NCBI GenBank assembly: GCA_963841965.1
Contig: CAWJES010000001.1
Coordinates: 248,001-312,000 of the forward strand
DNA: 64,000 bases
Direction: 5' to 3'
Origin: Palsa-459 sp963841965
Lineage (GTDB): Bacteria > Actinomycetota > Acidimicrobiia > Acidimicrobiales > RAAP-2
Below, piece by piece: positions 18,729 through 28,200 of the stretch. The notes under the pieces are model-generated. The model made no database searches. It saw nothing but the letters and a program-made list of their open reading frames with translations, and was not told where the DNA came from. Within the stretch, counting starts at the first letter, position 1. The number at the start of each line of letters is the position of its first letter. The translations under genes were made by a program, and so were the position numbers.

Positions 18729-19668
18729 CGCGCCCGCTCCCCCTCCGGCCGACACGCCACCCGCGGAGCGGACGATCCGCCTCGCGCCTGGAGGGTTCGC
18801 CGCCATCTCGTACGCGCTGAGCCGACGCGGGCGGGCGGCTCGCACCGAGGCGGCCGAGGCCGGCGACGAGGTCATCTGGCTGCCGACGGACGGCGTCGCT
18901 CGATCGCTGGCCCTGCTCGAGGCGTTCCGCCACGAGCAGGACGACCCGGAGCGCTTCTACCGGACCCTCGCCCTCGACACCGCGCACCGCCTGACCGGAG
19001 CGACGCCCCTGTTCAACCGGACCCTCGTGGACATCGGCGGCGGGCCGGGGTACTTCGCGAACGCGTTCCGCGAAGCCGGTGCGCGCGTCGTTCTCGTCGA
19101 GCCGGAGGCGGCGGATCCCCTCCCCGACCGGCTGGCGCAGCCGGACGACGCGCTCAGCGCCGCCGAGCGCCACGAGCGCACGGTCTGGCCCGGCCGCCTC
19201 CTGCCCCGCGAGACCATCGCCGGGGACGGCATGGCGCTCCCGCTGCCCGACGGGTCCGCAGACGTCGTGTTCTCATCCAACGTGCTCGAGCACGTCGTGG
19301 ATCCTGCCCGGTTCATCGACGAGGCGGTCCGCATCACCGCGGGCGGGGGGCTCATCTACCTTTCGTTCACGGCGTGGTACTCGCCGTGGGGCGGCCACGA
19401 GACATCCCCGTGGCACCTGGTCTCGGGGTCCTACGCCCTGCGCAGGTACACCAGGGACCACGGCGCGCCACCGAAGAACGTCTTCGGCGAGTCCCTCTTC
19501 GCGCTCAACGTCGGCACGGTCCTGCGGCTCGTCAACCACCGCGCGGACGTCCGGGTCGTGTCCGCTGAGCCCCGCTACTACCCGCGCTGGGCGCGGTTCA
19601 TCGTGCATGTCCCGGTCATCCGCGAGCTGGCCACGTGGAACCTCGTGGTCATGCTCGAGAAGCTCTGA
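18691..19668 (+). CDS. Class I SAM-dependent methyltransferase
   Basis: A 325-residue protein with SAM-binding motif I VDIGGGPGYFANAF (about 113-126), an acidic end of strand 2 (VVLVEPE), and motif ADVVFSSNVLEHVVDP (about 190-205), as in Methyltransf_11/25. The C-terminal part (FGESLFALNVGTVLRLV) resembles actinobacterial methyltransferases found beside arabinan or galactan genes. The likely substrate is a sugar or lipid-linked glycan of the same locus, by context only. The GTG at 18691 overlaps the AftD-like gene by 38 bases; a start further inside, near the first conserved block, cannot be excluded. Its 3' end overlaps the GT4 gene on the other strand by 20 bases. Confidence 0.82.
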   Translation: MPLAAAAPGPGDDAPAPPPADTPPAERTIRLAPGGFAAISYALSRRGRAARTEAAEAGDEVIWLPTDGVARSLALLEAFRHEQDDPERFYRTLALDTAHRLTGATPLFNRTLVDIGGGPGYFANAFREAGARVVLVEPEAADPLPDRLAQPDDALSAAERHERTVWPGRLLPRETIAGDGMALPLPDGSADVVFSSNVLEHVVDPARFIDEAVRITAGGGLIYLSFTAWYSPWGGHETSPWHLVSGSYALRRYTRDHGAPPKNVFGESLFALNVGTVLRLVNHRADVRVVSAEPRYYPRWARFIVHVPVIRELATWNLVVMLEKL

Positions 19669-20815
19669 GCGCTGAACCCGGGTCCAGGAGGTCGAACAGC
19701 CGCCAGGCCGCACGCTCCCACCGGTAGCGCTGCGAGCGCTTGCGCGCGCCCTCGCCGAGCGAGCGGCGCAGGCCCTCGTCGGCGATGAGCCGGATGATCG
19801 CGCCGCTCAGCTGCGCGGGATCCGCGACGAGCAGGCCGGTCGCCTGGTCCTCGACGGCGTCGCGCTGCCCGGCGATGTCGGTCGCGACCGACGGTGTCGA
19901 GCAGGCGGCGGCCTCGGTCAGGGTCATCCCCCACCCCTCGCGCAGCGACGAGGATGCGACCAGCCACGCGGAGCGGTAGAGCTCCAGCAGCCGATCGTCG
20001 GAGACGTGTCCGGGCATCTCGATCCAGTCCTCCGCATCGAGGGTTCGGCGCTTCGCCTCAAGGGACGCCCGCTCGTACCCTTCGCCCGCGATCACGGCAC
20101 GCAGCTCGGGGAACGCGGCCTTCGCGGCCGCAAGCGCGTCGAACAGCAGGTCGTAGCGCTTCACCGGCACGAGGCGGCCGACCGCGACGACCAGCGGGAC
20201 GTCGCTGCGCTGCGCCCCGGGGCAGAACCGCGGGTCGATCCCCGGCTCCACGACGTGGACCTGGGCGCCCGGGAGGCCGAGCCGCGAGATGATCTCGTCG
20301 CGCGAGGAGTCCGAGAGGGTGGCGATGGGTGTGGCGCGGTAGACCAGGGGCGCGAGGCGCCGCTCGACGAGGTCCCCCACGGCCGCCTGCGCGCGCGGGA
20401 GGGTCATCTCCCACATCTCGCCGTGGACATGGTGCAGGAACGTCAGCCGGGGGCCGCGGAACCAGAGCGGGGAGAAGAAGGGGATCCCGTTCCAGATGTC
20501 CACGACGGCGTCGGGTCGCGCTGCGCGTGACAGACCCTCGCCGACGACCTGCGCGAACACCTCGTATCGCCCGCCCTTGCGCATCGCCCGGTAGCCGTGC
20601 CGGGACGCTTCGAGGGACGCGCCGGGGACGGTGGAGGTGCGCATCTCCACGTCGAGGCCCGCCGCCGCCCAGGCGGTCGCGATCCGGTCCGCGTGCAGCT
20701 CGGAGCCCCCGGCCTCCGGGTCTTCCAGATCGCGCCACGCCGCCATGCGGACGGTGCGGATCGACGAGGCTGCCACGGTCTCTGCAAGGCTGTCGGTCTC
20801 GTCTCGGTCGCGCAC
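19649..20815 (-). CDS. Glycosyltransferase family 4
   Basis: A 388-residue GT-B enzyme. The N-terminal domain carries MAAWRDLEDPEAGGSEL, a signature of a GT4 clade in actinobacterial envelope loci. The C-terminal domain has PGIDPRFCPG, VAVGRLVPVKRYDLLFDAL, and the nucleotide-sugar EGWGMTLTEAAACSTPSVATD region with the E-x7-E pattern. It probably transfers a sugar to a lipid carrier or growing glycan at the inner face of the membrane. The start is GTG at 20815; an in-frame ATG at 20746 would cut into the conserved first strand. It is the last gene of the five-gene minus-strand run that begins at 27.15 kb. Confidence 0.85.
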   Translation of the reverse strand: MRDRDETDSLAETVAASSIRTVRMAAWRDLEDPEAGGSELHADRIATAWAAAGLDVEMRTSTVPGASLEASRHGYRAMRKGGRYEVFAQVVGEGLSRAARPDAVVDIWNGIPFFSPLWFRGPRLTFLHHVHGEMWEMTLPRAQAAVGDLVERRLAPLVYRATPIATLSDSSRDEIISRLGLPGAQVHVVEPGIDPRFCPGAQRSDVPLVVAVGRLVPVKRYDLLFDALAAAKAAFPELRAVIAGEGYERASLEAKRRTLDAEDWIEMPGHVSDDRLLELYRSAWLVASSSLREGWGMTLTEAAACSTPSVATDIAGQRDAVEDQATGLLVADPAQLSGAIIRLIADEGLRRSLGEGARKRSQRYRWERAAWRLFDLLDPGSALRASRA

Positions 20816-20844
20816 GCCAACTCCGCTCGGGGAAACGCGCGACC

Positions 20845-22161
20845 TTACCGTGCAGTTCGCCTCAGCAGGGATGCAGCCGTCGCCGCGCCGAGCCCGCCCG
20901 CCACGATCAGCTGGGCGACGACATCCCTCATCGCGGTCGCGTGCCACGCACCGTGGCCGCCCGCGATCAGGACGAACGCCAGCACCGCGCCGGCGACGAG
21001 CCAGACGGCCACGAGGCGCACCCCCCTCGCGAGGAGGTACGTCGAGAGCAGGAAGGAGGCCCCGAGCAGCGCCATCGCCGCGACCAGCGGAGCGAGGGAC
21101 CCGGACGCGCCGAGGAGCCGCTCGGGGTAGATGACGGCGAGGAGGGCGTGCGGAGCGATCACCGAGACCGCGAAGAGCACGGCGCACGGGACGGCGTACA
21201 GGGCGAACACCACGCCCAGCTGACGACGCGCGTGCTGGCCCGCGCGGTGCCCGAGGGATGCCTCGGGCAGCAGGTAGTAGGACAGGACGATCGCCACGTA
21301 CACGAGGGTCTTTGCGACCACAGCGATCGCCGCGTACCGGCCGGATCCCGACGCGTTGAGCCGCCCGACGAGGAAGACGTCCGCGTACTGGAGCAGGGCG
21401 AGCATCGCGAACGCGCAGATCGCGGCGGCGAGGTCCCCGCCCAGCTCGCCGCGCGGCGGCGTGCCCGGCGCCGAGCCCGCGGTCGCGGGGATCGAGCGGC
21501 TCGCCGCCCATGCGGCGTGCGCCCAGGTCGCCAGCTCGGCGACAAGGATGCCGGCGACCGCCCCGGTGACCCCGGCCACCGCCGCCCCCGTGAGCACCGC
21601 CACGGTGCGCGCGCAGCCCTCGATGAGGAAGTTGGCGGCGAGCGGCCGGTACCGGCGCGACGCCTGGAGGAACGCCCGGTCGAGCGCGATCGCGACCCAG
21701 CACCCCGCTGCCAGCACCGTGCACAGCACCGCGACCCAGCTGCGGCCGCCGAGGAGGCTCGCGATGAGCGGCGAGGCGATCGCCGCGACGACGGCGAAGA
21801 CCGCGTACGCACGGACCGTCTGGCGAGCGAGCCACCGGCGCCACGCCTCCAGCTCGACGAAGCCGCCACGGGCGAGCCACCACGACGAGCGCCGAACGAT
21901 CGCGATGGCGATCGCCGACCCCGGCAGCGAGACGACGATGAACACGCCGACCATCTGGGCGAACGCCCCGTACGCGGCGTTGTGGTCCGCCGAGGGCAGC
22001 ACGCGGGCCAGGATCACCGTCACCACGAGGTTCAGGCCGTTGGCGACGAGGCCCGCGACGGCGACCTCCAGCGCCTGGGTCACCGACGACCGGGTGGAGG
22101 GGGTCGTGTGGGCGACGGATTCCCCGTCCGTCGCGCCGCCCATGGGAGGCTCGCCGGTCAC
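20845..22161 (-). CDS. Polysaccharide/lipid-linked glycan flippase (MATE/Wzx-like)
   Basis: A 438-residue, highly hydrophobic protein with about 12 membrane helices. The first helix contains ANGLNLVVTVILARVLP, the pattern of polysaccharide-biosynthesis (Wzx/RfbX, PF01943/PF13440) flippases. Such proteins move lipid-linked oligosaccharides across the membrane. Location between a GT4 gene and GT-C genes fits export of the glycan made by this locus. The GTG at 22161 overlaps the upstream gene stop by 4 bases. The first 30 residues are polar and may be extra. No frame break seen. Confidence 0.8.
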   Translation of the reverse strand: MTGEPPMGGATDGESVAHTTPSTRSSVTQALEVAVAGLVANGLNLVVTVILARVLPSADHNAAYGAFAQMVGVFIVVSLPGSAIAIAIVRRSSWWLARGGFVELEAWRRWLARQTVRAYAVFAVVAAIASPLIASLLGGRSWVAVLCTVLAAGCWVAIALDRAFLQASRRYRPLAANFLIEGCARTVAVLTGAAVAGVTGAVAGILVAELATWAHAAWAASRSIPATAGSAPGTPPRGELGGDLAAAICAFAMLALLQYADVFLVGRLNASGSGRYAAIAVVAKTLVYVAIVLSYYLLPEASLGHRAGQHARRQLGVVFALYAVPCAVLFAVSVIAPHALLAVIYPERLLGASGSLAPLVAAMALLGASFLLSTYLLARGVRLVAVWLVAGAVLAFVLIAGGHGAWHATAMRDVVAQLIVAGGLGAATAASLLRRTAR

Positions 22162-23998
22162 GGGGCCGCCTCTCGGAGGATGCACGGGCCGAGGAGAGCC
22201 GGCCGCGCCACTGCCATCCGCTCGCAGGTTCGCACGACAGACGAGGGGGCGAAGCGTGCCGGCGCGAGCAGGCGCGGGACCCGGAACACCCATGCGCCGC
22301 GCTGCACGAGGGGGGGCGTCCCCAGCACCTGGGCGAAGAAGGACGCCGCGGGCATGGCGGGGGCGCCGGTGACCAGGAAGGGGCCGCGCAGTGCGATCGG
22401 CACGACGACCTCGGTCGCCCCGTCACGCTCGAGCATCGACCGGACGGGCCTCGCGGTCTCCGGCGACGCGGTCGGCCTCCCTCCGATGCCGGTGGACAGC
22501 GCGTCGAGGATCGCTGTGGCCCTCGCGTCGCGCCCAGATCGCTCCAGCGTCCCCTGCGGCCCGCTTCCCCCGAGCAGTGAGACGCTGAAGCTCGACCTCG
22601 CCTGCCAGGAGAGCGGTGCCTGCAGCAGGACGCCCGGGTACGGGTACGCGACGACGGCGCCGGATGCGCGGGGCTGGGCCCACCAGGCGGGCGCCGCGAT
22701 CGCTGCAGTGCGCAGCGGCAGCGTCGAGGCGACCGGGGCTGCCACCGGCACGATCGCCACGGCCAGAGCCGCCACTCCCGCCCAGACGCCTGCAGGGCGC
22801 ATCGACACGAGGTCGTCGGCGCCCCGCGCGATGATCACGCACGCCGCGAGCAGCACGAAGATCACGATCCGGAACTGGACGACGTTCTGGGCGAGCGGGA
22901 GGCTCCCGATGAACCGCCACGGGGCCCACGCCAGGTGGTGCGAGGTCAGGGAGAGCAGGATGCAGACCGCAGCGGTGATCGCCGCGGTCCTCGAGACGGC
23001 GTCGCGCCACCGCCAGACGGCGAGGATCGCCGCGACGAGGAGAAGTCCGACGCCGAGATACTGGATCTGCACGAGGCCGGCGCCGCTGTAGCCGGAGAGC
23101 TCGGTCAGCCCCCCGGAGACGGCGTGCGGGCACGAGGAGCTGAGCGAACGTCGTGCCCCCGTTGTTCGTGTTCGAGCTCCGAGCCCCAGATGTGCCCGCG
23201 CAGGCTCCGGGGACCCCACAGGGCGTACGCGGCGGGGACGGCGAGCAGGAGCACGGTGACCGCCCCGGGCGCAAGGAGGCGCCGGAGGCGAGCGGGCGCC
23301 TCCTCGGGCACGCGGTGCGCCGCGAGCCACGTGCCACCGACCACGAGCGCCACGACGAGCGCGGTCAGCACCGAGAGGAAGAGGAGCTCGGTGCCGAGGA
23401 AGAACTGCACCACGATGGCACAGACGAGAAGGACCGCGCCGCGCCGGGCGCGACGAACGTCGTCACCGAGGAGGTCGAACGCGCCGAGGGCGATGAGCGG
23501 CAGCACGCCCACCCATCCGGTCATGAAGTGGCTGATCGCGAGGCTCCCGAGCACGTAGGGGCTGAACGCGAAGAGCAGCGAGAGCGCGACGCGTCCGGGT
23601 ACCCATCGCGCCACGCGACGCAGGAAGAGGTCCATCGTGAGCGCGGCCACCGGGATGGCCAGCAGGGCAGCCACGTTCTCGGTGAGCACTGGTCCGCCGA
23701 GCCAGGTGACGGGCGCGAGCGGGACGCCGAGGGCCAGCACCGAGGTGTTGGCCAGCAGGTTGATGCCGGCGGGGTGGAACAGGTCCCTCGAGAACACGAG
23801 GGAGTGCCACGTCGAGAGCGCGTGCGCCGGCCATGCGAGGAACCACTGGAAGAGGGCCGGATCGCCGCACCCGCACACCCCGCGCGTCCCCGGGGACGTG
23901 ACCCACAGGCGACCCCAGGCTGCGGCCGAGCCGACCAGAGCGATGGCGAAGAGTGCGGCAGGTTCCAGCCACCGCCGGTGACCGAGCCGTCCGCTCAC
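22158..23998 (-). CDS. Multi-pass membrane protein, probable GT-C glycosyltransferase (two frame breaks)
   Basis: About 612 residues after repair. The N-terminal part (23998 to about 23175) has a dozen helices with GDPALFQWFLAWPAHAL in the first outer loop and FHPAGINLLANTSVLALG, like GT-C sugar transferases using lipid-phosphate donors. The C-terminal part (from 23100 down) holds more helices and a soluble tail ending ARPALLGPCIL. Between them the frame changes twice: near 23162-23178 and at the GGG run 23128-23130. The bridge reads NNGGTTFAQLLVP then HAVSGGLTELSGYSG. Removing two single bases gives a whole-codon length. The GTG at 23998 overlaps the flavoprotein stop by 4 bases. Substrate unknown. 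Confidence 0.7.
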
Positions 23999-25494
23999 GT
24001 CCCCGAGGCTCGCGGCGCCAGGATCGGCGCGTCGCGCCCGGTCCCGCCGCCCGACGTGCGCGACTCCTCGTGGTACTCCTCCTCGACATTGACCGACCAG
24101 ATGTCGTGGTGGGCACCGAACAGGTTCTCCACGGTCAGCATGGCCGTGTACATCGAGTGGTCCTGGTTGTTGTACTTGTGCATCCCGTTGCGCCCGACGA
24201 GGTGCAGGCCGCGCACGGAGTCGGCGAAGAAGCCGTCGATGAGTGCGACGTTCTCCTTGTAGTTGGTGTCGTAGTAGGGATACGCCTTGGGGACCCGCAC
24301 GACGAACCCCCGCTCGACGGCACCCTCGGCCACGAGCCCGAGCGTGGCCAGCTCGCGCGCGCCCTGGGCGATGAGGTCCTCGTCCGCCATCGACCACACC
24401 TCGTCGCCCTCGAAGACGAAGTACTCGAGACCCAGGCACGTCTTGTGGTCCTGCACGAGGTAGGGGGACCACGAGCCGAAATTCTGGATGCGGCCGACCT
24501 TCACCTCGGACGCGTGGATGTAGATCCAGTTGTCCGGGAAGGAGTTCTCCTCAGGGACCACGAGCGCGACGGTCAGGAAGTCCCGGTAGTGCAGCGACTT
24601 GCCGGCAATCTCGACCTCCGAGGGCACCGGCGGGTCGATCGCGGCCACGAGCTCGCGCATCGGCATGGTCGAGATGACCTGCGTGGTGGCGATCCGCTCG
24701 CGGACCCCGTCGCGGTCCTCGACCGTGACGGCGACAACTTCGCCGTCGGGAGCGTGGACGCCGACGACCCGGTGCTCCATGCGCACCTCGCCGCCAAGGG
24801 ACACGACGAGCTCGGCGCAGCGCTCCCACATCATCCCGGGGCCGAGCTTGGGGTACTGGAACTCCTCGATGAGGCTCGTGATCTCGCGCTGGTTGCGCTT
24901 CGGCAGGATCGCGTTCTTGATGGCATTGCCGAGGGACAGGCCCTTCACCCGCTGCGCCGCCCAGTCGGCGGGCATCTCGTTGACCGGGACGCCCCAAACC
25001 TTCTCGGTGTAGGTCTTGAAGAACCGGCGGTACAGGCGCCATCCGAACCTCGCCACCAGCCAGTTCTCGTAGTTCGACTGGTCCTTCGGCGGGTGCACCT
25101 TCGCCCAGCCGTACGACCCGACGCTGCGGAGGGCCTCCACGATGCCCAGGTTCTTGAGGGCGTTCGAGGCCTTGAGCGGGTAGTCGTAGTACTTCCCGTC
25201 GTAGAAGATCCGGCTCATGCGCGGGCGCATGAGGAAGTCCTCGTCCGGCAGGATCTCGTGCCACAGGTCCTCCACCGGCTTGACCTTCGTGAAGAAGCGG
25301 TGCCCGCCGAGATCGAACCGCCAGCCGTCGCGCTCGACGGTCCTGCTGATGCCCCCCACCACGTCGTCGCTCTCGAACACGATGACCGGCTGGCCGCGCT
25401 TCGCGAGCTCGTAGGCGGCCGTCAGGCCCGCCGGCCCGGCCCCGATCACGACGATTGGCGCGCCTCCGCCTGGGTGTGAGGGGTCGAGGGCCAC
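23995..25494 (-). CDS. FAD-dependent oxidoreductase, UDP-galactopyranose-mutase-like
   Basis: A 499-residue flavoprotein. The N-terminal dinucleotide fold reads VVIGAGPAGLTAAYELAKRG followed by Glu, and the FAD motif GGISRTVERDGWRFDLGGHRFF follows. The middle has ENWLVARFGWRLYRRFFKTYTEKVWG, and the C-terminal FAD site is LHLVGRNGMHKYNNQDHSM. This arrangement belongs to the UGM / protoporphyrinogen-oxidase-like superfamily members found in polysaccharide loci. It is longer than mycobacterial Glf and not a close match, so mutase activity is not proven. It would supply a furanose sugar nucleotide or another oxidised sugar. Start GTG at 25494; no clear ribosome site. Confidence 0.75.
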   Translation of the reverse strand: MALDPSHPGGGAPIVVIGAGPAGLTAAYELAKRGQPVIVFESDDVVGGISRTVERDGWRFDLGGHRFFTKVKPVEDLWHEILPDEDFLMRPRMSRIFYDGKYYDYPLKASNALKNLGIVEALRSVGSYGWAKVHPPKDQSNYENWLVARFGWRLYRRFFKTYTEKVWGVPVNEMPADWAAQRVKGLSLGNAIKNAILPKRNQREITSLIEEFQYPKLGPGMMWERCAELVVSLGGEVRMEHRVVGVHAPDGEVVAVTVEDRDGVRERIATTQVISTMPMRELVAAIDPPVPSEVEIAGKSLHYRDFLTVALVVPEENSFPDNWIYIHASEVKVGRIQNFGSWSPYLVQDHKTCLGLEYFVFEGDEVWSMADEDLIAQGARELATLGLVAEGAVERGFVVRVPKAYPYYDTNYKENVALIDGFFADSVRGLHLVGRNGMHKYNNQDHSMYTAMLTVENLFGAHHDIWSVNVEEEYHEESRTSGGGTGRDAPILAPRASGT

Positions 25495-25534
25495 GGGGCA
25501 TCCAGTATTGCCGACTCCCAGCCCCCTGCGAGGG

Positions 25535-27150
25535 TCACGGGGCGGGCGGGTACTCCACGAGGTTCATCGACTGGTAGTAGCCCAGCTTCTTCGCGACGAC
25601 GACCGTCCTCGGGACCCGCTGCGACTGCTGTGCGAGGGCCTCGGCGAGGTCCTCGCACCTCGTGAGGAGCCCGTAGCCCTTGGCCCAGACGAGGTAGAAG
25701 GGCTCGGGACCGGCCGCGGTGACGATCCTCCGGGCGAAGGCATTGGCTCCTGCGGCCGCGACGGCGTCCTTGTAGTCGATCCAGTCCACGAGATCCGGGG
25801 CCGCGTACCGCGGATACCCGTGGAACTCGTACTGCGAGGCACCGGCGTAGCGCAGCAGCGAGGGACCCAGCTGGTCGGGGCACACCGCGACGACGCTGCC
25901 GGGCGGGACCGTCTGGTGCATGACTGTCGCCACGACCCCCGCCTGGGAGCGCTGGACCTGCGCCCCCCAGTGCACGGTCCAGAGGCTGAGCGCGCTGGCG
26001 GCGGCGAGCACGCCCACCAGGAGCCACCTGTTCGGGAGCGCCGCGAGGCCGAGAGCCATGAGGATGACGACGATCGGGAAGATCACCGACGAGTACCGAG
26101 GCTGGAAGGCGGAGTTGGCGACGAGGCTCGCGGCCCACCCGACACCCAGGGTGCCGACCATCACGAACGCGAGGACCCGTGCGCGCGGCTGCCCGGTGAG
26201 GCGAAGCTCGATGCGGTCGCCGCCCGCCGGGGCCGCAGCGAACCCGAGGACCAGGAGGACGATGAGCATGAGGAGGCTCAGCTCGGTGTGCAGGGAGGTC
26301 ACGACCTGCTGGACGCTCTGGTTGACGGTGAATCCGGCGATCCACCCGTAGGCATCTGCGAGCGTGGCCGGCGCGGCCCATGGCGTTCCCGTGTGCTTGC
26401 TCTGGTAGAGGAAGATGGGCACCCACGGCAGGAACGCGATGCCTGAGGCGACGAGGCCCGCGATCCCGAGGCGTGCGGCGCGCTGTCTCGGTCCGCGCTC
26501 GCGCACCGCGACGAACACGAACCAGAGCCCGACGACCCCGAGCAGGTACAAGGACCAGTAGTGCGTGTAGAGGAGGAGCGCCCCGATGACGGCGACGGCT
26601 GCCGCCCTCGGCCACGTCGGCGCGTCGAACAGCGCCATGACCGCCCAGATGCCCGCGGTGACGAGCAGCATCACGAGCGAGTACATCCGGTTCTCGGTCG
26701 CGAAGTAGACGGCGAAGGGCGAGGCGGCGAGGAGCCCCAGTGCGCAGAGCGCCTCGATTCGACCGAACCAGCGGCGAACCACGAACCACATGATCGGCAG
26801 CGTCACGAGCGAGAGGACGCCGGGCAGCGCGCGGATCGCCGCATCGGAAGTCCCCGCGATCCCCATCCAGAAGTGCAGCAGCGCGTAGTAGAGGGGCGGC
26901 GCGCCGTCGCGACGGAGCGCCGCGGGGATCTGGCGCAGCGGCTGCGAGGAGATGTTGACCGTCTGGACCTCGTCGAGCCACATCTTGGACGTCGTGTGGA
27001 ACCGGTACACGACGCCCGCCACGACGTCCACGGCGACGATCGCGAGCACCGCCCAGTCCGCTGCAGTGCGCCTCGCGGCGTCCTGGGGGGCGCCACGTCG
27101 CCGAGACTGTCGGGAGTCGCCTCCTCGGGCGCAGTCTCGGTCGCGGTCAC
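25535..27150 (-). CDS. GT-C family mannosyltransferase-like membrane protein (one frame break)
   Basis: About 538 residues after repair, with about 11 membrane helices. The first outer loop has KMWLDEVQTVNIS, the acidic motif of PMT/ArnT-like (GT39/GT83) transferases, then DGAPPLYYALLHFWM. These enzymes transfer sugars from polyprenyl-phosphate donors outside the membrane. The frame opens at GTG 27049. However, a GTG at 27150 preceded by TACGAT joins the same protein if one G is added to the six-G run at 27085-27090, giving the N-terminus VTATETAPEEATPDSLGDVA. A homopolymer undercall is likely. It is the first gene of the envelope run going left. Confidence 0.75.
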
Positions 27151-27157
27151 ACGCCAG

Positions 27158-27163
27158 ATCGTA
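27158..27163 (-). promoter_or_regulatory. -10 box of leaderless promoter for the envelope operon (TACGAT)
   Basis: TACGAT on the minus strand, then 7 bases, then GTG at 27150. It would drive the five-gene run from the GT-C gene at 27.15 kb to the GT4 gene at 19.65 kb. Confidence 0.45.
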
Positions 27164-27207
27164 GAGTGCGCGCGCCTTGGTGTTCCTGCGGGCGCAGCCC
27201 CGGTGAG

Positions 27208-27213
27208 TAACCT
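27208..27213 (+). promoter_or_regulatory. Candidate -10 box for the peptide importer operon (TAACCT)
   Basis: TAACCT lies 24 bases before the dppB ATG, in the short divergent gap. A G-rich ribosome site follows it. This would give a leader of about 18 bases. The -35 region is not recognisable. Confidence 0.35.
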
Positions 27214-27237
27214 CGCTCTCCGACGCCGGGGGGTGGC

Positions 27238-28200
27238 ATGGCCAGGTACGTGGTGACGAGACTCGTTGCCCTCGTCGGCATCGTGTTCGCCATCTCCATC
27301 GGCTGCTTCGCGCTCGTGCATCTGCTGCCGGGCGATCCGACCGTGGCGATCCTCGGCACCTCGGACACCCCTCACAACCGCGCGATCGTCATGCGCCAGC
27401 TCGGACTCGACAGGAACATCGCGTCGCAGTACCTCACCTGGATCGGCAACGTCCTGCACGGCAACCTCGGGTACTCCTTCGCCAAGGGTCAGAGCGTCTC
27501 GTCGATCATCGCGCAGTCGTACCGCTACGACCTCTTCATCATCGTGCTCAGCCAGGTGATCGCCTACATCGTCGCGATCCCGCTCGCCGTCTACTCGGCC
27601 CGCCGCGCGGGCGGCGTGCTGGACCAGGGCGCGACATCGGTGACGTTCGCCTTCTACTGCCTCCCCTCGTTCATCCTGATCCTCTGGTTCGTCCAGCTCT
27701 TCGCCGTCAAGTGGCACCTCTTTCCGGGTCCGGGTGCGCCCGTGTTCCCGACAGGCGAGTCCTTCGTCTCCGAGTTCAGGACGAACCTCCGCGTGTTCCT
27801 CCTGCCCTCCGCGGTGATCGCGCTCGGCACGATCGCGCTCTACTACCGGCTCCTGCGCGGCGAGATGCTCGCCACCCTCCAAGAGGAGTTCATCACCGTG
27901 GCTCGCTCCAAGGGCCTGAGCTCCCGGCGCATCCTCTGGCACCATGCGCTGCGACCGTCGTCGGTCACCCTGCTCACGAGCACCGGCAACAACATCGCGC
28001 TCCTGCTCACCGGCCTGTTCGTCGTCGAGTACAAGCTCGCCCTGCCAGGCATCGGCTACCAGCTGGTCGTGGCGACCGGACAGAGCGACTATCTGACCGT
28101 CCAGGGCATTGCGCTCGTCGTCGCAGTGACCGTCGTGGTCGTGAACTTCGCGATCGACATCATCACGACACTCGTCGACCCGAGGATCGCGCGTGCGTAG
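27238..28200 (+). CDS. Peptide ABC transporter permease, DppB/OppB type
   Basis: A 320-residue inner-membrane permease with six predicted helices. The N-terminus RYVVTRLVALVGIVFAIS and the loop LLPGDPTVAILG are typical of DppB. The EAA-type loop reads EEFITVARSKGLSSRRILWHHALRPS (given here as two adjoining blocks, EEFITVARSKGLS and SRRILWHHALRPS) and contacts the ATPases. It is the first gene of a four-gene importer operon, preceded by a G-rich ribosome site. No substrate-binding protein gene is adjacent. Confidence 0.92.
   Translation: MARYVVTRLVALVGIVFAISIGCFALVHLLPGDPTVAILGTSDTPHNRAIVMRQLGLDRNIASQYLTWIGNVLHGNLGYSFAKGQSVSSIIAQSYRYDLFIIVLSQVIAYIVAIPLAVYSARRAGGVLDQGATSVTFAFYCLPSFILILWFVQLFAVKWHLFPGPGAPVFPTGESFVSEFRTNLRVFLLPSAVIALGTIALYYRLLRGEMLATLQEEFITVARSKGLSSRRILWHHALRPSSVTLLTSTGNNIALLLTGLFVVEYKLALPGIGYQLVVATGQSDYLTVQGIALVVAVTVVVVNFAIDIITTLVDPRIARA

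Noticed and set aside
27181..27237. -35 boxes for the promoters listed
   Set aside because: At each -10 site the region 16-19 bases upstream lacks a consistent TTGAC-like sequence, so none is annotated.
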